DNA of 64,000 nucleotides from NCBI GenBank assembly GCA_041390825.1, contig JAWKPF010000005.1, positions 186,001-250,000 of the forward strand. The letters are read 5' to 3'. Numbering within the stretch: the first letter of the stretch is position 1; every line of letters starts with the position of its first letter. The DNA comes from Thermomicrobiales bacterium (lineage in GTDB: Bacteria; Chloroflexota; Chloroflexia; Thermomicrobiales; UBA6265). The notes beneath the pieces are model-generated. The model ran no database searches. It saw nothing but the letters and a program-made list of their open reading frames with translations, and was not told the origin of the DNA. The translations under genes and the position numbers were made by a program. Of the stretch, positions 1 through 7,742 are shown in pieces.

Positions 1-699
1 TTGCGTGGGGCGTCGTTTACGATCGCGACTTTTGCGTTCCTGATCGTCATCAATCGCATCGCGCTGCAATGGGAAGAGATGACGCGCGGATCGCGCGTCG
101 TGATCGGGGTGCCAAAACAGACCACGCTTTGGGTCACCGTTGCCTGGGCCTGTCTCGCGATTCTGGTTGCATTCGTCTTCAAGGAGTCTTCGATCGGGCT
201 CAAGCTGCGCGCCAGCCGCGAAGACGAGGACGCCGCCGCGAGCATTGGCATCAATGTGAAGCTGATGCGCTGGATTGCCTGGACCCTGAGCTGCGGCATG
301 TCGGCAATCGGAGGCGCGCTCTGGGCGTACTTCATCGTCCAGTTCACGCCGAACAACTTCTACCTGCACGAGACATTCCTGATCGTGGCCATGCTGGTGA
401 TCGGTGGGGCAGCGAGCGTCAGTGGCGCGGTGATCGGTGCGATCACCGTTGCGCTGTCTTCCGAGATGCTCCGCCAAACCGAGAACTGGTTGAACACCCA
501 GCGCACCGATGGAACGACGATCGGCAATCTGCTGCCGTTTCAACTGATCGGTTTCACGGAAATCGTGCTAGCCGTCGTGATGATCGCGGTGCTGATCCTG
601 CGGCCGTCCGGGTTGCTGAGCGGACGAGAGCTGCGCTGGCCGAGAGGAAAGCCACAGCCCGGAATGACAGACCTGGCGGAGAACATCGATGAGCCGTAG
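1..699 (+). CDS. livM: Branched-chain amino-acid ABC transporter permease (LivM type), 5'-truncated by the window
   Basis: Integral membrane permease that would form the channel of a high-affinity branched-chain amino-acid or amide uptake system. The visible 232 residues hold several hydrophobic segments. They include the LivM-type stretch GLKLRASREDEDAAASIGIN, a cytoplasmic loop that contacts the ATPase, followed by helices around residues 90-150 and 180-200. LivM proteins usually exceed 300 residues, so the N-terminus lies upstream of the window; the TTG at base 1 is only where the open frame is cut. The stop overlaps the next gene by 11 bases, which puts the permease in the same operon as the aminotransferase, peptidase and ligase downstream. 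The substrate cannot be told from the sequence; the neighbours suggest an amine or amino-acid derivative. Confidence 0.85.
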   Translation: MRGASFTIATFAFLIVINRIALQWEEMTRGSRVVIGVPKQTTLWVTVAWACLAILVAFVFKESSIGLKLRASREDEDAAASIGINVKLMRWIAWTLSCGMSAIGGALWAYFIVQFTPNNFYLHETFLIVAMLVIGGAASVSGAVIGAITVALSSEMLRQTENWLNTQRTDGTTIGNLLPFQLIGFTEIVLAVVMIAVLILRPSGLLSGRELRWPRGKPQPGMTDLAENIDEP

Positions 700-2020
700 C
701 CTGGTCGAACGCGATGCTCGCTCGGTGGCGGACGCCATCAAGATTCGCTACACGCCATTCGTTGCGGCCCGTGGTGAAGGCGCATACCTCTACGACGAGT
801 CAGACCGGCGATTCATCGACTTCGGAGCGGGTTGGGCGGCCGCGGGGCTGGGATATTCGAACCAACGCGTGAAGGACGCGGTCGCCGCCCAAATGGATCG
901 AGCGACCATGTCCGGGTTGCTTTCCAGCATCAACCAGCCGGCGGTCGAGCTGGCGGAGCGGCTGATCGATCTGGCGCCGGGCCAGATCGAGAAGAAAGCG
1001 TGGTTCGGATTGGCTGGCTCGGATGCAGCCGAAGCGACGCAGCGCATGATTCTGCGCGCGACCGGAAAACCACGTATCGTCTCATTCATCGGCGGTTGGC
1101 ATGGAACGCACGACGCCACCATGGCGTTGAGCGCGCATCCGGCGCTCGGTGCGACGCTTGGCGGCGCGCATGTCACCAAGATTCCCTATCCCAATCCGTA
1201 CCGCGATCCGTTTGGGGGCGACGGCGCCGATCTGACCGATCGGTGTCTCGGCTATCTGGAACACTATCTCTTCAAAACAATTTGCCCCGCAGATCAGGTT
1301 GCAGCCATCTTTGTCGAGGCCGTGCAGAGCGATGGCGGGGATATCGTGCCGCCAGACGATTTCATGCCGAAGCTGCGCGCCCTGTGTGACCGGCACGGCA
1401 TTTACCTGGTGGTCGACGAAATCAAGGTCGGTCTCGGGCGGACCGGCGAATGGTTCGCCTTCGAGCACGGCGGCATCGAACCGGATTTCGTATTGCTCGG
1501 CAAGTCGCTTGGCGGCGGGTTGCCGTTGAGCGCCATCGTCGGCCGGCGCGAAGTGCTCGATTTCGAACCGGGAAGCGCGTTGTTCACTCTGGCCGGCAAC
1601 GGCGCCAGTTGCGCGGCTGGTTTGGCTGTGCTGGACGAGATCCAGCGGCTCGATCTGGTGCGCGCATCTGCGGTAAACGGGGAACTGATGAAACAGCTCC
1701 TGACGAACCGGCTGATGGAGTACGACATCGTCGGCGATGTGCGCGGCAAAGGGATGATCTGCGGTGTCGAGCTGGTCGAAGACCGCGCCGGCAAGGAACC
1801 GAACACCTCCCTGCCCGCAAAGATCGTCTATCGCGCCTGGGAACTCGGTATGATCGTGTACTACGCTGGCAATTGGGGCAACGTGCTGGAGATCACTCCG
1901 CCATTGGTCATCGAGCAAGAGGCGATCGAGCAGGGGGTCGAGATCCTCGACCGCGCGATTGCCGATGTGCTGGACGGCGCGGTCTCGGATGAAGCGGTTG
2001 CCGCCTACGCAGGCTGGTAG
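689..2020 (+). CDS. Class III PLP-dependent aminotransferase (4-aminobutyrate/omega-amino acid type)
   Basis: Transfers an amino group, probably from an omega-amino acid or amine, to an alpha-keto acid using pyridoxal phosphate. The 443 residues are full length for the family. The cofactor-binding Asp lies in VVDEIKVGLGRTGEW, and the Schiff-base Lys is about residue 272 in LLGKSLGGGLPLSA, followed by the Thr-containing TLAGNGASCAAG loop. The ATG overlaps the end of livM by 11 bases and the M20 gene starts 18 bases downstream, so it is translated within one operon. In a gamma-glutamylation pathway this would be the PuuE-like step. It could also be a glutamate-1-semialdehyde- or ornithine-type enzyme acting on another substrate; fold assignment is secure, substrate is not. 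Confidence 0.9.
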   Translation: MSRSLVERDARSVADAIKIRYTPFVAARGEGAYLYDESDRRFIDFGAGWAAAGLGYSNQRVKDAVAAQMDRATMSGLLSSINQPAVELAERLIDLAPGQIEKKAWFGLAGSDAAEATQRMILRATGKPRIVSFIGGWHGTHDATMALSAHPALGATLGGAHVTKIPYPNPYRDPFGGDGADLTDRCLGYLEHYLFKTICPADQVAAIFVEAVQSDGGDIVPPDDFMPKLRALCDRHGIYLVVDEIKVGLGRTGEWFAFEHGGIEPDFVLLGKSLGGGLPLSAIVGRREVLDFEPGSALFTLAGNGASCAAGLAVLDEIQRLDLVRASAVNGELMKQLLTNRLMEYDIVGDVRGKGMICGVELVEDRAGKEPNTSLPAKIVYRAWELGMIVYYAGNWGNVLEITPPLVIEQEAIEQGVEILDRAIADVLDGAVSDEAVAAYAGW

Positions 2021-2038
2021 CGAGCAAGGAACGCAAGC

Positions 2039-3223
2039 ATGAGCGAACCGATCGTCAGTTGGCTCGAGTCACAAGCCGGGCAGTTCATCGACGATCTGCG
2101 ATACCTCTCGGGAATCGATTCGGGCAGCTACGACAAAGCCGGCATCGACCAGGTGCAAGACTGGTTTCAGGCGCAGCTGACCGATCTCGGGTTCGAGGTA
2201 CAGCGCCTGGCCGAGGCAACCGCCGGAGATGACATCCTGGCGGTGCGCAACGGTACTGGCACGCGCAAAGTGATGCTGCTCGGTCATGCCGATACCGTCT
2301 TTCCCCTGGGAACCGCCGCGGAACGTCCGGTACGCATCGAAGGCGACAAGTTGCTCGGGCCTGGCACGTGTGACATGAAAGCGGGACTGCTCACTGGACT
2401 CTATGCCATCCGCGCGCTCGATCATGCCGGCTGGAATGGGCTCGGAGAGTTGAGTTTCTTCATCGTCTCGGCGGAAGAGATCGACGACCGGCATTCCAAT
2501 CCGCTTTTGGAAAGCCTCGGGCCGCAGATGGACGCGGTGCTCACCCTCGAAGCCGCTCGTGAGAATGGCGATATCGTCACCTCGCGCAAGGCTGGAAAAT
2601 GGGTCAACGTCGAGGTGTTCGGCAAGTCGGCGCATGCCGGGGTCGAGCCCGACAAAGGCGCGAGCGCCACGTTGGCGCTTGCGCACATCATCGTGAATGC
2701 CGTTTCGCTCAACGCGATGGCGCCGGGTGTGACGGTCAATCCGGGCGCGATCTGCGGTGGAAGTCGTCCGAACGTGGTGGCCGACTACGCGAAGGTCGAG
2801 TTCGATGTGCGCGCCTGGTCGAACGCCGAGCTGGATGCGGCCATCGAAGCCATCAGCCGGGTGGCAAGTCAGGCGTACGTGCCGGGCACCAGCGTGAAGG
2901 TGTCCATCGACGAAAACTCGGGTTGTCCCGCCATGGAGTACACGCAGGGCACGAGCCGCTTGGAAACCGCCGCCATCGGGATTGCCAACGACCTCGGATT
3001 CTCATTGAGTGGAGCCGCCACGGGCGGAGGTTCCGATGTGAGCTTCGCCTGCCATGCCGGCACGCCCGGACTGGATGGGCTCGGTCCCGTCGGCGGACTC
3101 GACCACAGCCCGGATGAGTACATACTGGTGAGCAGCATCGTTCCCCGCACTGCGCTGCTCGCGAAACTGCTGCAACGCATTGGAGAAGGAGAGGAATTCG
3201 ACTATGCCGAGCGCACCGGTTGA
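2039..3223 (+). CDS. M20 family metallohydrolase (glutamate carboxypeptidase/ArgE/DapE type)
   Basis: Zinc-dependent amidohydrolase of the M20 family that cleaves peptide or N-acyl amino-acid bonds. The metal site is visible: GHADTVF (His83, Asp85), the bridging Asp112 in GPGTCDMKAG, and the catalytic/ligand pair Glu146-Glu147 in VSAEEID. The dimerisation domain (about residues 180-290) contains GKSAHAGVEPDKGASA. At 394 residues it is full length and has no signal peptide, so it is cytoplasmic, unlike secreted carboxypeptidase G2. The following ligase start lies inside its 3' end. In this operon it could release glutamate from a gamma-glutamyl intermediate, but that is an inference from gene order. 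Confidence 0.88.
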   Translation: MSEPIVSWLESQAGQFIDDLRYLSGIDSGSYDKAGIDQVQDWFQAQLTDLGFEVQRLAEATAGDDILAVRNGTGTRKVMLLGHADTVFPLGTAAERPVRIEGDKLLGPGTCDMKAGLLTGLYAIRALDHAGWNGLGELSFFIVSAEEIDDRHSNPLLESLGPQMDAVLTLEAARENGDIVTSRKAGKWVNVEVFGKSAHAGVEPDKGASATLALAHIIVNAVSLNAMAPGVTVNPGAICGGSRPNVVADYAKVEFDVRAWSNAELDAAIEAISRVASQAYVPGTSVKVSIDENSGCPAMEYTQGTSRLETAAIGIANDLGFSLSGAATGGGSDVSFACHAGTPGLDGLGPVGGLDHSPDEYILVSSIVPRTALLAKLLQRIGEGEEFDYAERTG

Positions 3224-4559
3224 CGCTGACGAGTTGTTGACCCGCCTGCGGGACGACGAGATCGAGAACTTCTGGGTCACGTATCACGACTACAGCGGCG
3301 TGGGCGCGGCCAAGACGATTCCGCCGAGCGGTTTCCGCAGCGCCGTGCACGACGGTCTGGTGTTCGCCAAAGCGAACCTGGAGATGGACATCCTCGATCA
3401 TTTCGCGCCGACCGCGACCTGGCTTGGCGATTCCGGCGATATCCTGGTCGTCCCCGATCCCGGCAGCTATTCCGTTTTGCCACGCTTTCCGAAGACGGCG
3501 ATTGCCAATGGCTGGATGCGCGCCACCGATGGGTCGGTGTGGGACGGTTGCCCGCGCACGCGATTGCAGAAGGCGGTCGAAGAATTGGCCAATGAAGGCT
3601 TTTCCGCCATGGCCGCGCTGGAACCCGAGTTCTATCTCCTCAAACCCGACGAAAACGGCGCATGGTCACCGATCAACAGCACGCGCATGTTTACGGTCGC
3701 CGGATTGCAGGAAGCACAGCAGTTCTGCTCAGATGTGGTGGCTGAGCTGGAAGCCATGAACGTGCCGGTGGGGCAGCTGGGCAAGGAGTACGGTCCGGGG
3801 CAGTACGAGATGTCGGTCAAGCATGGCACGCCGATGGAAGCCATCGACCGGTATTGGGCGCTCAAGATGACGGTGCGCGATCTCGCGCGCGCCAACGGAT
3901 GGGTCGCCACCTTCATGCCCAAGGTCTACTCAGAATGGGCCGGCAACAGTCTGCACGTTCATCTCAGTATCTGGGACAAGGATGGTGAGACCGATCTGAC
4001 GCTCGGGGCAACCGACAACGAAGGTCTTTCGGAGACCGGACGGTGGTTCCTCGGCGGCCTGCTGGCGCATGCTCCCGCGCTTACCGGTCTCGGCTCACCG
4101 ACCGTCAATAGCTACAAACGTCTCCTTCCCGGCTCCTGGGCCCCCGCGAATGTCTACTGGGGCTATGGCAATCGCTCGGGGGTGGCGCGCATTCCGGGAG
4201 TGGGTGACCGGCGGCATATCGAGTACCGCTCGGGCGACAATTCCTGCAACCCGGCGCTCTTCCTCGCAGGACTGCTCGCGGCCGGGTTGGACGGGATTCG
4301 CAAGCAGACCGACCCCGGGCCTCCATTTCAGGGTGATGTCGGCGTCATGTCGGTGGAGGAAATGCTGGACGCCGGCCTGACATTCTTGCCACGCACGTTG
4401 CCAGAAGCGCTCGATGCGCTGGAAAACGACGAGGTCGTGGCCGGGGCCGTCGGCGAAGAGCTCTTGCCGCACTTCCTTGGCGTGAAGCGGTCGGAGCTGG
4501 CCGCGTATGAGCTGCATGTACATCCGTGGGAACGGGCAACATATCTGGAGGTCATCTAG
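3204..4559 (+). CDS. Glutamine synthetase-like gamma-glutamyl ligase (GlnA/PuuA/FluG-type)
   Basis: ATP-dependent ligase of the glutamine synthetase superfamily, probably joining glutamate to an amine rather than ammonia. Active-site landmarks are present: EPEFYLL, the metal-binding EYGPGQYE, HVHLSIW in the ATP site, NSYKRLLPGSWAP, and the C-terminal Arg/Glu region IEYRSGDNSCNP. The usual NRxAAxRIP loop reads NRSGVARIP, typical of non-canonical members. I chose ATG 3204, with GAGGA eight bases upstream, over an in-frame TTG at 3180 that has no ribosome site. The start lies within the M20 gene and the amidohydrolase follows after five bases. Being single-copy beside an aminotransferase and a hydrolase argues against a housekeeping GlnA role. 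Confidence 0.85.
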   Translation: MPSAPVDADELLTRLRDDEIENFWVTYHDYSGVGAAKTIPPSGFRSAVHDGLVFAKANLEMDILDHFAPTATWLGDSGDILVVPDPGSYSVLPRFPKTAIANGWMRATDGSVWDGCPRTRLQKAVEELANEGFSAMAALEPEFYLLKPDENGAWSPINSTRMFTVAGLQEAQQFCSDVVAELEAMNVPVGQLGKEYGPGQYEMSVKHGTPMEAIDRYWALKMTVRDLARANGWVATFMPKVYSEWAGNSLHVHLSIWDKDGETDLTLGATDNEGLSETGRWFLGGLLAHAPALTGLGSPTVNSYKRLLPGSWAPANVYWGYGNRSGVARIPGVGDRRHIEYRSGDNSCNPALFLAGLLAAGLDGIRKQTDPGPPFQGDVGVMSVEEMLDAGLTFLPRTLPEALDALENDEVVAGAVGEELLPHFLGVKRSELAAYELHVHPWERATYLEVI

Positions 4560-4564
4560 TCGTC

Positions 4565-5764
4565 ATGGTCGATGTCAGTGGTTTGCCGGTTCTCGATGTT
4601 CATGCGCATCCGTTCCTGAACAAAGGCGCGGTTTCGGCCGATCAGTTTGCCGATCTCACCTCGTTCGGGACCGGTTTCGGCGGGTCCTCCGGTGGATCGC
4701 AGCTCTACATGGAGCAAGGCGGATTCGCATGGACGTCCGAAATGTCGGACGAGTTCCAGCGAACCAAACGGTCGACGCTTTACTTCACCCGCATGATCAA
4801 TGATCTGGCCAGGTTCCTGGGCACGTCCCCTGATGTCGAATCGGTCCTGAATGAGCGCAATGCACAGGTAGCCGTGGACTATCGCGCCTATACGCAGCGG
4901 CTGTGGGCCGATGCTGGGTTGGAGACGGTGGTGTTCGATTTCGGGGTGCCGCTGCCGATGCTCGATATCGACGAGGTCAGCGCCGAGCTGCCGATCGAGG
5001 TGGTTCCGATCTACCGCATCGAGCCGTTGATCGCCGACCTACTGAAGCAGGATCTGAGCTGGTCCGAGTTCAAGGACGCATATGACACCGCGCTCTCTGA
5101 AGGGCTGAGCTCCGGTCGGTACAAGGGCGTGAAATCGATCATCGCCTATCGTACGGGGCTCGATGTCTCGCCGCTTTCGCGCACACCCGATCAGGGGTAC
5201 CAGGCGCTCGACGCCATCAAGCGCGGACTCGGTGGTGGCAGCATGAAGAAGCTGCGCGATCATCTGCTCTGCCGGGCAATCGAGCTCTGCATGGAGTACG
5301 ACGTTCCAATGCAGATTCACACCGGTATGGGCGATGTCGAAGTCAACCTCGTCATGTGCCGTCCGGCTTATCTGATGGAGCTCCTGCGCTTCCCCATCTA
5401 TCGCGGCTGCCGGGTGTTGCTCGTGCACACAGGCTATCCGTATCATCGCGAAGCCGCGTACATGGCGAATGTGCTTCCCCGGGTCTATCTCGATGTCTCG
5501 GAGGGGATTCCCTTCGCATCCTCGGGCGCCTGGGAAATCTACGAGGGCGTCATGGCGATGGCGCCGCTGAACAAGATTTGCTATGGCTCTGACGGGTATC
5601 AGGTGCCGGAGATCATGTACACCAGCGCAAAGCTCGGCAAGCAAGCACTCCAGGAAACACTGAACAGCCTGGTGGCCAAGGGGATGATTGCCGAACCGGA
5701 CGCGCAGCGCGCAGCGGCGGCCATTCTTGCCGACAACGCCCGGGAGCTTTACAAGCTTGTCTGA
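4565..5764 (+). CDS. TIM-barrel amidohydrolase (COG2159-like, FluG N-domain type)
   Basis: Metal-dependent hydrolase or decarboxylase of the amidohydrolase superfamily. It opens with VLDVHAHPFL (the HxH metal pair). It has a central MQIHTGMGD strand with a His ligand, then VLLVHTGYPYHREAAYM, and a late Asp in CYGSDGYQVPE, all in the expected order of a TIM barrel of about 400 residues. I place the start at ATG 4565 because an in-frame GTG at 4526 lies inside the ligase gene; GGAG at 4547-4550 is a distant ribosome site. In fungal FluG an amidohydrolase of this kind is fused to a glutamine-synthetase-like domain; here the two halves are adjacent separate genes. It overlaps folB by eight bases. 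The substrate is unknown. Confidence 0.8.
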   Translation: MVDVSGLPVLDVHAHPFLNKGAVSADQFADLTSFGTGFGGSSGGSQLYMEQGGFAWTSEMSDEFQRTKRSTLYFTRMINDLARFLGTSPDVESVLNERNAQVAVDYRAYTQRLWADAGLETVVFDFGVPLPMLDIDEVSAELPIEVVPIYRIEPLIADLLKQDLSWSEFKDAYDTALSEGLSSGRYKGVKSIIAYRTGLDVSPLSRTPDQGYQALDAIKRGLGGGSMKKLRDHLLCRAIELCMEYDVPMQIHTGMGDVEVNLVMCRPAYLMELLRFPIYRGCRVLLVHTGYPYHREAAYMANVLPRVYLDVSEGIPFASSGAWEIYEGVMAMAPLNKICYGSDGYQVPEIMYTSAKLGKQALQETLNSLVAKGMIAEPDAQRAAAAILADNARELYKLV

Positions 5765-6191
5765 TGCGATCCTGCTGGAGGGGCTGCGCTTCTTCGGCTA
5801 TCACGGGCTCCATCCGGAGGAACGCACGCTCGGCCAGCGTTTTCTCGTCGACGTGGTGGTGGAGCTCGATCTCCGCGCCGCGGGGCAGCTCGACGAACTC
5901 GATGAGACGGTCAACTACAACAGTATCTACTCCGTCGTGCGTGCGATCGTCGAAGGCGAGCCGATGATGCTCGTGGAAGCCGTCGCAGACCGAACCGCGC
6001 GATCGATTCTCGAGAGCTTTTCCCGGGTGACGGCGGCCGAGGTCACCGTGCGAAAACCGTCAGCCACGATTCGCGGCGCGCATCTCGATGCCGTCGGCGC
6101 GCGCGTTCGCCGCGTACGCGCTCATGTCGACGCGACACAGCCGGTTTCACCCCCGAAGCCGCCCTTCCTCGGCACACGAACCCAGACGTAA
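5757..6191 (+). CDS. folB: Dihydroneopterin aldolase
   Basis: Folate-pathway enzyme converting dihydroneopterin to 6-hydroxymethyl-dihydropterin. The signature GLRFFGYHGLHPEER near the N-terminus, the Tyr in ETVNYNSIY, and the EAVADRTARSIL helix followed by VTVRKPSA match the FolB fold. The start is inferred as TTG 5757, ten bases after GGGAG, giving 144 residues and an eight-base overlap with the amidohydrolase gene. The longer open frame to 5688 would add residues not seen in FolB. Its position at the end of a catabolic operon with no other folate genes is unusual. The C-terminal 20 residues are Pro/Thr-rich and extend past the usual FolB end. Confidence 0.85.
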   Translation: MSDAILLEGLRFFGYHGLHPEERTLGQRFLVDVVVELDLRAAGQLDELDETVNYNSIYSVVRAIVEGEPMMLVEAVADRTARSILESFSRVTAAEVTVRKPSATIRGAHLDAVGARVRRVRAHVDATQPVSPPKPPFLGTRTQT

Positions 6192-6222
6192 CCCGGCAGC
6201 CACTCCCGCTCAGTCATTTCCC

Positions 6223-6240
6223 CTGTGTCGAACAACACAG
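6223..6240 (+). terminator. Weak hairpin after folB
   Basis: A 6-bp stem CTGTGT/ACACAG with a six-base loop lies 30 bases after the folB stop and is followed by TTCTCT. It could end the operon, but the stem is short and the T-tract is interrupted. Confidence 0.25.
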
Positions 6241-6360
6241 TTCTCTGGTGTCTCACGAAACAGCTATTGAGAAGCCTGCACTCCATGCTGGTTGGTGTCG
6301 AACGTGACACCGCGTCAGGAACTGCAGTGCTTGCGTTCCTGAAACATGGAGGAACTTGCA

Positions 6361-7479
6361 ATGAATCGTCGTACGCTCCTGAAGGGCGCTGCCGTTGGCG
6401 CAGGAATGATGTTGCCCTCGCTGCCCGCTGTTCATCGAGTTGGTGCCCAGGGTCCGTCTTACGTGGGAGAAGTGATCTATCAGTTCACGGAGTTCACGGG
6501 GACTAAGTACAGCTTGACTAGCGATGGCTTCTTCTCGGGCGTTTCTCGCGACGGTGTGATCGCTGGCCGTGATGTCGTCGGAGGAGTGGCAGTACCGGTC
6601 ACTTGGGATCTGGCGGGTGAACGCACACTCCTGGACACGACAGGTGTTCTCGTCGCCAAGGCAGGAAGCGTTTACGCGGCAACGAATGGATACGTTGCCG
6701 GAACTGTCTACGAAACAACTGGCGCCGACGCGCCAGGCATCGGCGTCCTGTGGACCAATGGCGTGCTGTCCAGACTCGTAGATGAGGACGGGCTGGGCGT
6801 GAGAGTGAACGTCGTCAACGAACAGGGCACCGTGGCTGGTTCGATGAACTCTTCACCATGCAGATGGGCTGATGGCAGTGTGGAGCGGTTGCCGCTGCCC
6901 GAAGGCGCAACCAGTGCGGAGGTGGTCGACCTATCCGACGCTGGCGATGGGTATGTGGTTGCGCGTGGTTCAGAGGGAATCATTGGGAGTCCGAGTATTT
7001 GGAGGAGAGACGGGACGCTCGACGAGATTCAGCTGCCAGCGGAGCTGGTAGCCCCCGAGATCGACACGATCGCCTTCATCTCCTTCCCCGGAGTCTTCCC
7101 GGACGGTTCCTTTGTGCTTAGGTCAAGTTGGTCGTCAGGGGATGCTCACCCAAGTGGTAGTTGGCTATACGAGGGTGGTGTCCCGACTCCGATTGCCAAC
7201 AATGGTGGGACCACGATGGCGGCTGTTAACTCGGCGCTGACTGCTGGCAACATGATCGGCAGCATCTACGCTGGCGACGAGCCACGCGAACTCGCCGGTC
7301 CTGCGCAGTGGATTGACGGTGTGCCCTATCTCATCGAACCGGCAACCGCCGGGCTGGGTGAATTGGAGATCGACTCACTGACGGGAATGACGGCTGACGG
7401 AGCGCTGGTCGGATGGACGGGCCTTGATCTTGATCCTCTCACACCGCCCAGTATCCTGGTGCTTCGACCGACAACATAG
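6361..7479 (+). CDS. Tat-exported protein of unknown function with repeated strand motifs (HAF-repeat-like)
   Basis: Starts with MNRRTLLKGAAVGAGMM, a twin-arginine signal followed by a hydrophobic stretch and a probable cleavage site after VGAQG, so the product is likely exported. ATG 6361 is preceded by GGAGGA at seven bases; an upstream in-frame ATG at 6346 lies within that ribosome site. The mature part (about 345 residues) is rich in Gly, Thr and Asp. It repeats a pattern of roughly 45 residues: 'DGVIAGRDV...VPVTWD', 'GYVAGTVYETT...GVLWTNG', 'QGTVAGSMNSS..CRWADG'. This resembles HAF-type extracellular beta-propeller repeats. No catalytic motif was recognised. It stands alone, with 170 bases before it and 263 after it, and neither flank shows a clear gene. 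Confidence 0.65.
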   Translation: MNRRTLLKGAAVGAGMMLPSLPAVHRVGAQGPSYVGEVIYQFTEFTGTKYSLTSDGFFSGVSRDGVIAGRDVVGGVAVPVTWDLAGERTLLDTTGVLVAKAGSVYAATNGYVAGTVYETTGADAPGIGVLWTNGVLSRLVDEDGLGVRVNVVNEQGTVAGSMNSSPCRWADGSVERLPLPEGATSAEVVDLSDAGDGYVVARGSEGIIGSPSIWRRDGTLDEIQLPAELVAPEIDTIAFISFPGVFPDGSFVLRSSWSSGDAHPSGSWLYEGGVPTPIANNGGTTMAAVNSALTAGNMIGSIYAGDEPRELAGPAQWIDGVPYLIEPATAGLGELEIDSLTGMTADGALVGWTGLDLDPLTPPSILVLRPTT

Positions 7480-7742
7480 GCCGCAATGCTCGTTGGATCA
7501 GATTCTTCAGGGGAGCGTGACTGGTCTCCCACGGCAGAAACCAATCCATCCTGAGCAATCCGGGTTGGGGAGGATCGAGAGATCGATTCGGTCCTCCTCG
7601 AGCTTGGCTTTGCGCAAGCCGTTGGGGGCGCATTTTTCGTTTGTGCTTTGATCGTTGCGAAGCCTGAGTTTTGCTTGCCTTGTGGCTTGTGGAACTCGCG
7701 CGCTGCGCTACTCATTTCGTTCCAGCGGGTGGAGCGCCCGAT

